A stretch of 38,375 nucleotides of DNA, from positions 1 through 38,375 of the forward strand of contig JAJTCK010000034.1 of assembly GCA_021323175.1 (NCBI GenBank), written 5' to 3'. Below the pieces are notes generated by a model. It saw only the letters and a list, made by a program, of their open reading frames with translations, did no database searches and had not been told where the DNA came from. Of the stretch, positions 34,701 through 38,375 are shown piece after piece. Numbering within the stretch: position 1 is the first letter of the stretch; the number at the start of each line of letters is the position of its first letter. This DNA is from Solirubrobacterales bacterium. GTDB lineage: Bacteria; Actinomycetota; Thermoleophilia; Solirubrobacterales; 70-9. Made by a program: the position numbers and the translations under genes.

Positions 34701-35013
34701 ACCCGGTCAGGGCGGCCGCGGAGGGTGCGACCGCGCACAGCACCGAGGCCAGCGTGAACACGATCAACCCGATCAGGTACACGCGGCGGCGTCCCATCAA
34801 ATCGGCGAGTTTGCCCGCGGCGACCAGAAACGCCGCGAAGACGATGTTGTACGCGTTCAGCACCCAGGACAGCGACGAGATGTCCGTCTCGGGAAAGGAC
34901 ACGGCGATGTCGGGGAAGGCGATGTTGACGATCGTCGCGTCGACGAATGCCATGAATACGCCAAGCGAGGAGACCGCCAGGACGGTCAGGGGCCTGGGAG
35001 CGCGTCGCGTCAC
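31756..35013 (-). CDS. MFS transporter fused to cyclic-nucleotide-binding and patatin (NTE-like) domains
   Basis: This 1085-residue protein has three parts. Residues 1-450 are a DHA2-type MFS transporter with about 14 membrane helices ('FVDATIVNIAFPDIA', 'GKLADLMGRRRVYLIG'). After a Pro-rich linker comes a cNMP-binding domain (about 505-625) with the phosphate cassette 'GELALLTAQPRSASVRA', and a MinD-like middle domain typical of NTE proteins. The patatin phospholipase domain has GGGARAF (near 821), the Ser in GVSMG (near 848) and the Asp in DGS (near 964). The same architecture is known in Mycobacterium tuberculosis Rv3239c and Rv3728. It may move and hydrolyse lipids; this is inference. GTG start overlaps the upstream stop (GTGA). 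Confidence 0.93.
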   Translation of the reverse strand: MTRRAPRPLTVLAVSSLGVFMAFVDATIVNIAFPDIAVSFPETDISSLSWVLNAYNIVFAAFLVAAGKLADLMGRRRVYLIGLIVFTLASVLCAVAPSAAALTGFRVVQALGAALMVPSSLGLVLQAFPAERRAHAVALLSAVAALAAGIGPSLGGLLVAAESWRLVFLVNLPVGIAAYVLARRHLVESREPGRRRLPDLAGAGLFAVAIGALVLGVVQGDEWGWISLATLGSFAAAFAAGALVVRRCTWHRAPILDLGLLRNTTFSVSNAMTVLAAAGFYGYTLVHVLFLTQVWQYSVLEAGLAITPGPLVAVAVAGPSSRVAERFGHRWVLVAGGLIWSAGIFWFVRNAGLTPDYVGEWLPGMIIAGVGAGVLFPNLSGTAVASAPGEAFATATGLNSVARQVGGALGVAAVVAILGTPNPLDPASVQDAFDNAWSFSAVSLLLSGLGCLAVGRLGREEDTERSPSFGEAARMVLEGDGRRGTAPQPRPAPRVLPPAPAAETRPRPESAADFLGRTPIFSGVPVQVLEEIASRSSAVSVAAGDWLFRTGDDADSMFVIRAGRLEVVKGDADGSAADGEIVRVLGRGAALGELALLTAQPRSASVRAARDSDLIAISRQDFDRLLTEQPQVSLALTRSLGAQLRDSVGVLPQSRAVAVTIALVPLDGAPGRELAERLGDELRRWGRVAVLGEEGITTTGEDPLAAFAPALDRAESGHDQVLLVGGDPSGSDPWTRFCLQQADRILAVGRGGSASKAPPAELHGCDLVAWDVERGSGALAGWADALEPMETHAVHRSTMPEDAARMARRLAGRSLGIVLSGGGARAFSHIGVLEELDAAGLVIDRVAGVSMGAFIGAMYAMGMDGDEIDAHCFDEWVRRNPIGDYTLPRRALIRGERARAMLRRTYGTSCIEELDRSFFSGSAELRSGELVVHRWGPLWDAVGTSFAIPVLGPAQVRGRRILVDGSLVDNLPVAEMSSLGEGPVIAVDVKASVERPPGSSAEGGGGAASADAEMRVPSLGETLARVLLLGSTNTSENARRHADWTITPRSGGVGLLEFHQLDQAREAGRAAAREALERVPASVLS

Positions 35014-36815
35014 TGACCCACCGCCTCCGTCTCGGGCGGCTCGGGGTCACCGATCGCTCCGCCCTCTCTGGCGCCCTGATCTTCCGATCCGAACAGCCAT
35101 GGCGGGGGGTTCTCGAGCGCTTCCCGCGCCGCGGCCCTGCCGGCTTCCGTGACGAACTCCAGCCGGCTCCAGTCGAGCAGGCCGATCCCCTCGACCGAAG
35201 GCTGAATCACCAGATCCGCATGGCGTCTCGCGGCCTCGGCGGTGTCGATGCTGCCCACGGTCACCGTCCTCACGATCGTTTCGCTGAGCCGCGGGACCTC
35301 GGCCTGGCTGCCCGTCAGGTAGCGGCGGACGGGGCGGCCGAGCCGCGCGATGCCCGGCCGCACGGGCTTGCGGAAGTCCCCCATCTTGCCGGTCACGTCC
35401 ACGGCCATGACCGGGCCCTCCCCGCTTCGCGCCATCGGCTCCACGGGCAGGTTGTCGAGCACCCCGCCGTCCACGAGCAGTTTTCCTTCCGGGGTCGAGA
35501 TCGGAGGAAAGACACCGGGGATCGACAGGCTGGCGTGGATGGCGTCCCGGAGCCGCCCCGTCTTGTGGATCACGGCCTCCCGCGAGATCAGGTCGCAGCT
35601 CAGGCAGAAGAAACGGGTCTGAAGCTCCTCGATCCGGGTCTCGCCGAAGTAGCGATCGAGCAGGACACGGGTGCGACTGCCCCTGATCATCGAGAACAGC
35701 GGCAGCGTGTAGTCCCCCGTCGGGTTGTCGTCCACAAAGCTGGCCTTGAAGGCCTCGGCGAGGACGTCCGAGCCGTGGCCCGCAGCGAGCCCGCCCGCGA
35801 CCAGAGAGCCGAGGCTGACACCTGCGATCCGGTCGATCAGCACGCCGGCGGCCAGCAGTTCCTCCACGACTCCCAGGTGTGCGAACGCCCGCGCGCCACC
35901 GCCCGAGAGGACGACACCTACCGCGTTGCCCGTCATCCGCCTGGCGGTCCTGTCGAGGCTGGGTTGCAGGTCCGACCCCTCGGGCAGGACCTGCACCTCA
36001 CGGGGCTCCAGGGCTTGCAGGACCCCTTCGGAGACGGAGGGCCCCAGCACCACGAGCTCGCAGCCCCGCAGCGCATCGGGATGCTCGACCCAAGCCCTGC
36101 CGGGTACACCGCTCGTGATCGCGAACACGGCGTCGGATTCGCGCACGCAGAAGTCCGTCCACTCACTCCCCGGCGCGTCCGAGTCCGCAACCAGCACGAC
36201 GCGGTCGTTCTCCCTCTCCGCCCGCTCCAGCGCTGCGACCATCTCCGCTCCGGTTCCCACCGCCCCCGCCGTCAGGGTCTCGACCTTGCCATGGCGCGCC
36301 AGCGCGGCTGCGAACCGCTCTGCCGCCTCGCCCACCGGAGCGGCCTCATCGAGGGGAAGAGCCGCGATGGTGCGGGGGGTACCCGGGGTGAGCGTCGGAG
36401 TGCGGCTCGCTGCGAGCTGGGCGCCCATCGCGCGCGTCAGGCCGAGGGCGAACGCCGGAGCCTCGGCGATCAGGCGCTCGAACTGGTCGCGGCCGAGCTC
36501 GATCAGGTGGCTGTCACGGCGCGCGCGGATCGAGGCCGTGCGCGCCCCACCCTCGAGCAGGGCGAGCTCGCCGAGAACCTGGCCGCGCCGCAGCAGCCTG
36601 ATCACGGCCTCGGGGGGCCCCTCGGCGACAACCTCGAGGCGGCCCGACCTGATCACGAAAAGGCTGTTCGCCTCGTCGCCCTCCCGCAGCACCCAGTCGC
36701 CGGCACGGAAACGGCGATCCGTGGCCGTCTCCGCGAGGGTCTTCAGCAGCTCCTCGCTGAGGTCAGCCAGCACTGGTACGCGACGCAGGAACGCCGCTCT
36801 ATCGCTCGACGCCAT
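35010..36815 (-). CDS. cNMP-binding/patatin-like phospholipase (NTE-like)
   Basis: The 601-residue soluble protein has an N-terminal cNMP-binding domain (about 10-125) with 'GELALLEGGARTASIRA', including the Glu and Arg expected to hold the cyclic nucleotide. Next is a MinD-like middle domain (about 145-290), then a patatin domain with 'SGGGARAFAHLG' (near 300), the catalytic Ser in GVSLG (near 331) and Asp in DGG (near 447). This is the bacterial neuropathy-target-esterase layout, as in M. tuberculosis Rv2565, probably a lysophospholipase. It closely resembles the C-terminal part of the next gene, so the two may come from a duplication. ATG 36815 has GAGGAG upstream. DUF3307 lies 49 bases upstream on the same strand. 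Confidence 0.93.
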   Translation of the reverse strand: MASSDRAAFLRRVPVLADLSEELLKTLAETATDRRFRAGDWVLREGDEANSLFVIRSGRLEVVAEGPPEAVIRLLRRGQVLGELALLEGGARTASIRARRDSHLIELGRDQFERLIAEAPAFALGLTRAMGAQLAASRTPTLTPGTPRTIAALPLDEAAPVGEAAERFAAALARHGKVETLTAGAVGTGAEMVAALERAERENDRVVLVADSDAPGSEWTDFCVRESDAVFAITSGVPGRAWVEHPDALRGCELVVLGPSVSEGVLQALEPREVQVLPEGSDLQPSLDRTARRMTGNAVGVVLSGGGARAFAHLGVVEELLAAGVLIDRIAGVSLGSLVAGGLAAGHGSDVLAEAFKASFVDDNPTGDYTLPLFSMIRGSRTRVLLDRYFGETRIEELQTRFFCLSCDLISREAVIHKTGRLRDAIHASLSIPGVFPPISTPEGKLLVDGGVLDNLPVEPMARSGEGPVMAVDVTGKMGDFRKPVRPGIARLGRPVRRYLTGSQAEVPRLSETIVRTVTVGSIDTAEAARRHADLVIQPSVEGIGLLDWSRLEFVTEAGRAAAREALENPPPWLFGSEDQGAREGGAIGDPEPPETEAVGQ

Positions 36816-36848
36816 CTCTCTCCTCGTAGGACGCTTGCCCTACCCGGG

Positions 36849-36878
36849 AACATATGCGGTGAAGTCACGCCGCGGCAA
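36849..36878 (-). promoter_or_regulatory. Possible promoter of the patatin gene pair
   Basis: On the minus strand TTGCCG (36878-36873) and TATGTT (36854-36849) are separated by 18 bases. Transcription would start about 26 bases before the ribosome site of the gene at 36815. The -35 overlaps the last codons of DUF3307, so the patatin genes could be expressed with or without it. Confidence 0.4.
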
Positions 36879-37260
36879 GCAGGGCGGTCGCCCATAGGCA
36901 GATCAGGTGCACGCTCTGGTCGACCATGACCACCAGGCCGGCCGGTGGGGGATCCGGGCAGCCCTTGACCCGCACCATGTACCGGAGCAACAGGCGCATG
37001 TCGTCCACCAGCAGGTGCGGCAGGGACACCAGGGCCCCGATCCCCAGGGCGGTCTCCAGCCCACGCTCGTCGGCGACCCAGGCCAGCGCCGGGATGAAGC
37101 AGAGCATGTAGACGGCGACGTGGGAGAACAGCGCCCTCCGCGAGCGCGCGTCGCTGCCCAGCCCGCCGGCCTTGTTGTCCGCCTGCCACTCGGTCTGCAG
37201 CAGGAAGTCGCCGGCGAGATGGCAGATCCAGAACACCAGTGTGAGCTCCGCCCAGTCCAT
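36865..37260 (-). CDS. DUF3307-type membrane protein
   Basis: The 131-residue protein starts 'MDWAELTLVFWICHLAGDFLLQTEWQADNK', containing the H-x-x-GDF-x-x-Q pattern of DUF3307. About four hydrophobic segments follow, including 'LFSHVAVYMLCFIPALAWV' and 'LVSLPHLLVDDMRLLLRYMV', then 'VDQSVHLICLWATALLAA'. The repeated His and Asp residues at helix ends recall metal-dependent membrane hydrolases, but no function is established. It lies 49 bases upstream of the patatin gene on the same strand, so co-transcription is likely. ATG 37260 is preceded at 12 bases by TAGGGT, a possible -10. Confidence 0.75.
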   Translation of the reverse strand: MDWAELTLVFWICHLAGDFLLQTEWQADNKAGGLGSDARSRRALFSHVAVYMLCFIPALAWVADERGLETALGIGALVSLPHLLVDDMRLLLRYMVRVKGCPDPPPAGLVVMVDQSVHLICLWATALLAAA

Positions 37261-37312
37261 ATCCCCGGGGCCACCCTAGTCGCTGCGAGCCCGTCGCCGA
37301 TCGCCGGGTCGT

Positions 37313-37348
37313 TTGAGCCCTCCCCGGCGGCGGGTATGATCCGATCAT
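37313..37348 (+). promoter_or_regulatory. Strong promoter with palindrome over the -10, upstream of second E1 alpha gene
   Basis: TTGAGC (37313-37318) and TATGAT (37335-37340) are 16 bases apart, the best sigma-70-like promoter in the window. A 13-base palindrome ATGATC-C-GATCAT (37336-37348) covers the -10 and the likely start point, so a repressor bound there would block transcription. The leader to the next large gene is about 134 bases. Confidence 0.6.
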
Positions 37349-37382
37349 CACATAGGGAGAAGAGGCGAATCCCTCGACTCCC

Positions 37383-37484
37383 GTGTCCGTAGGCGCGGGC
37401 GCCGGCGAATCCCGGTCCCGCGAAGCGACGGTCGAGCTCGAGGCGATCCCGAGGGCGCGGCCATACGAAAGGCGGACCGTATGA
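37383..37484 (+). CDS. Possible 33-codon leader ORF coupled to the E1 alpha gene
   Basis: A GTG at 37383 opens 33 codons ending in a TGA that overlaps the ATG of the E1 alpha gene (ATGA). The peptide is rich in Arg, Glu, Gly and Ala and resembles nothing I know. The nearest purine-rich stretch (AGAAGAGG) is about 15 bases upstream, rather far. It may be a translational-coupling leader or chance. Confidence 0.25.
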   Translation: MSVGAGAGESRSREATVELEAIPRARPYERRTV

Positions 37485-38375
37485 AGCTCGAGACGGCGAG
37501 CCACGCTCGCAACGGCTCACGCCAGGCCGAACCGGGCGCCTCAGCCCCGGTCGCGGCGCCGGCTGCGGACCTGACCCGCGCGGACCGAGGACTGCTGCTT
37601 CGGTTCATGCTGCTGATGAGGCTCTCCGAGGAGCGCGGGCTGACCCTCTACCGGCAGGGCAAGGTCCCTGGCTCCTTCTACGACGGGCGCGGCCAGGAGG
37701 CGATCTCGGTTGGCGCCTCGTTCGCGATGGGGCCGCGCGACCGGCTCTGCATCCTGCACCGCGACCTCGGCGCGCACTTCGTCCGCGGCCTCACCCCGGA
37801 CCGCTATCTCGCCAACTACATGGGTCGTGCCGGCGGCGTGACCGGCGGCAAGGACGGGAACATGCACTTCGGCGACCCGGGTCTGGGCTGCGTGGGGATG
37901 GTCTCGATGCTCCCCGACATGGCCCTGGTCGCGACCGGCCAGGCGCTCGCCTTCAAGCTGCGCGCGCAGCCGCGCGTCGCGATGACGTTCTTCGGCGAGG
38001 GTTCGACCGCGAACGGACAATGGCACGAGGCGATGAACTTCGCCGGTATCCACCGCCTGCCGGTGGTCTTCGTGCTGGAGAACAACCGCTTCGCCTACTC
38101 CACGCCGACCGAGATGGAGTTCGCCGTCGACCCGGTCGAGCGGGCGGCGGGATACGGGTTCCCGGGCGTCAGCGTGGACGGCAACGACGTCGAGGCTGTC
38201 TTCGAGGCGGCGCGCGACGCGTCTGACCGGGCGCGGGAAGGCGGCGGGCCCACCTTGATCGAGTGCCACACGATGCGCATGCACGGTCACGGCGCCCATG
38301 ACGACATGAGCTACGTGCCGGCGGGCCTGTTCGAGGAATGGGCCGCGCGGGACCCGATCGACCTGTACCGGCGCA
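37481..38375 (+). CDS. Second 2-oxoacid dehydrogenase E1 alpha subunit, 3' end outside window
   Basis: The frame is open to the window end (298 codons seen). After a 30-residue Ala-rich lead, it shows 'LMRLSEERGLTLYRQGKVPGSFYDGRGQEAISVGA', 'LGAHFVRGLTPDRYLANYMG' and 'GGKDGNMHFGDP'. The TPP motif runs 'GEGSTANGQWHEAMNFAGIH' to 'VLENN'. These fit E1 alpha of acetoin or branched-chain type complexes more than the pyruvate type at 28064. ATG 37481 follows AAGGCGG and overlaps the stop of a small ORF. A beta subunit is expected just beyond the window. Substrate unknown. Confidence 0.92.
   Translation, partial: MKLETASHARNGSRQAEPGASAPVAAPAADLTRADRGLLLRFMLLMRLSEERGLTLYRQGKVPGSFYDGRGQEAISVGASFAMGPRDRLCILHRDLGAHFVRGLTPDRYLANYMGRAGGVTGGKDGNMHFGDPGLGCVGMVSMLPDMALVATGQALAFKLRAQPRVAMTFFGEGSTANGQWHEAMNFAGIHRLPVVFVLENNRFAYSTPTEMEFAVDPVERAAGYGFPGVSVDGNDVEAVFEAARDASDRAREGGGPTLIECHTMRMHGHGAHDDMSYVPAGLFEEWAARDPIDLYRR

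Overview
The window is high-GC, tightly packed bacterial chromosome. Several traits point to an actinobacterium, most likely of the Thermoleophilia kind, though the class is an inference: frequent GTG starts, -10-like TAnnnT hexamers placed 6 to 10 bases before start codons, a DUF6458 membrane protein, an Rv2578c-type radical SAM protein, and patatin/cyclic-nucleotide-domain proteins built like those of mycobacteria. No insertion sequence, phage gene, CRISPR array or rRNA was seen. No gene-free stretch exceeds about 220 bases.

Layout. (1) 1-1523: a SRPBCC protein cut by the window edge, a methyltransferase and a GYD-domain protein. (2) 1585-14479: a purine cluster, purD-purE-purB, then a thioredoxin-fold protein and an opposing cytochrome P450, then purC-purS-purQ-purL-purF-purN-purH. 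These genes cover most of the route from PRPP to IMP; purM and purK are absent from the window. (3) 14563-19346: DUF6458, tRNA-Lys(UUU), a cysteine-free Rrf2 regulator, and a sulfate uptake operon on the minus strand (sbp-cysT-cysW-cysA). The sbp/cysT junction carries a very strong hairpin and an unresolved reading-frame conflict. (4) 19410-21219: a radical SAM protein of the SplB/COG1533 group preceded by a perfect actinobacterial SOS box, and a divergent gene of unknown function. (5) 21237-26471: thiamine genes (a thiS-thiG fusion and thiO behind a TPP riboswitch; thiE on the other strand) leading through a membrane protein and a GroES-like protein into lpdA. (6) 26468-31724: an LLM flavin oxidoreductase, a thioredoxin-fold isomerase, and the E1 alpha, E1 beta and E2 genes of a 2-oxoacid dehydrogenase complex. 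(7) 31756-37260: a minus-strand set made of DUF3307, a cNMP-binding/patatin protein and a 1085-residue MFS transporter fused to cNMP-binding and patatin domains. (8) 37313-38375: a promoter with a palindrome, a possible leader ORF, and the start of a second E1 alpha gene cut by the window edge.

How the parts fit. Thiamine synthesis sits beside the TPP-dependent E1 genes, with E3 (lpdA) in the thiE operon, so cofactor supply and cofactor use are neighbours. The sulfate transporter and a cysteine-free Rrf2 protein form a likely sulfur-supply module. The items most worth checking are the SOS-boxed radical SAM protein with a clamp-binding-like C-terminus, the tandem patatin proteins with the transporter fusion, the sbp/cysT junction, and the recurrent leaderless-type promoters.
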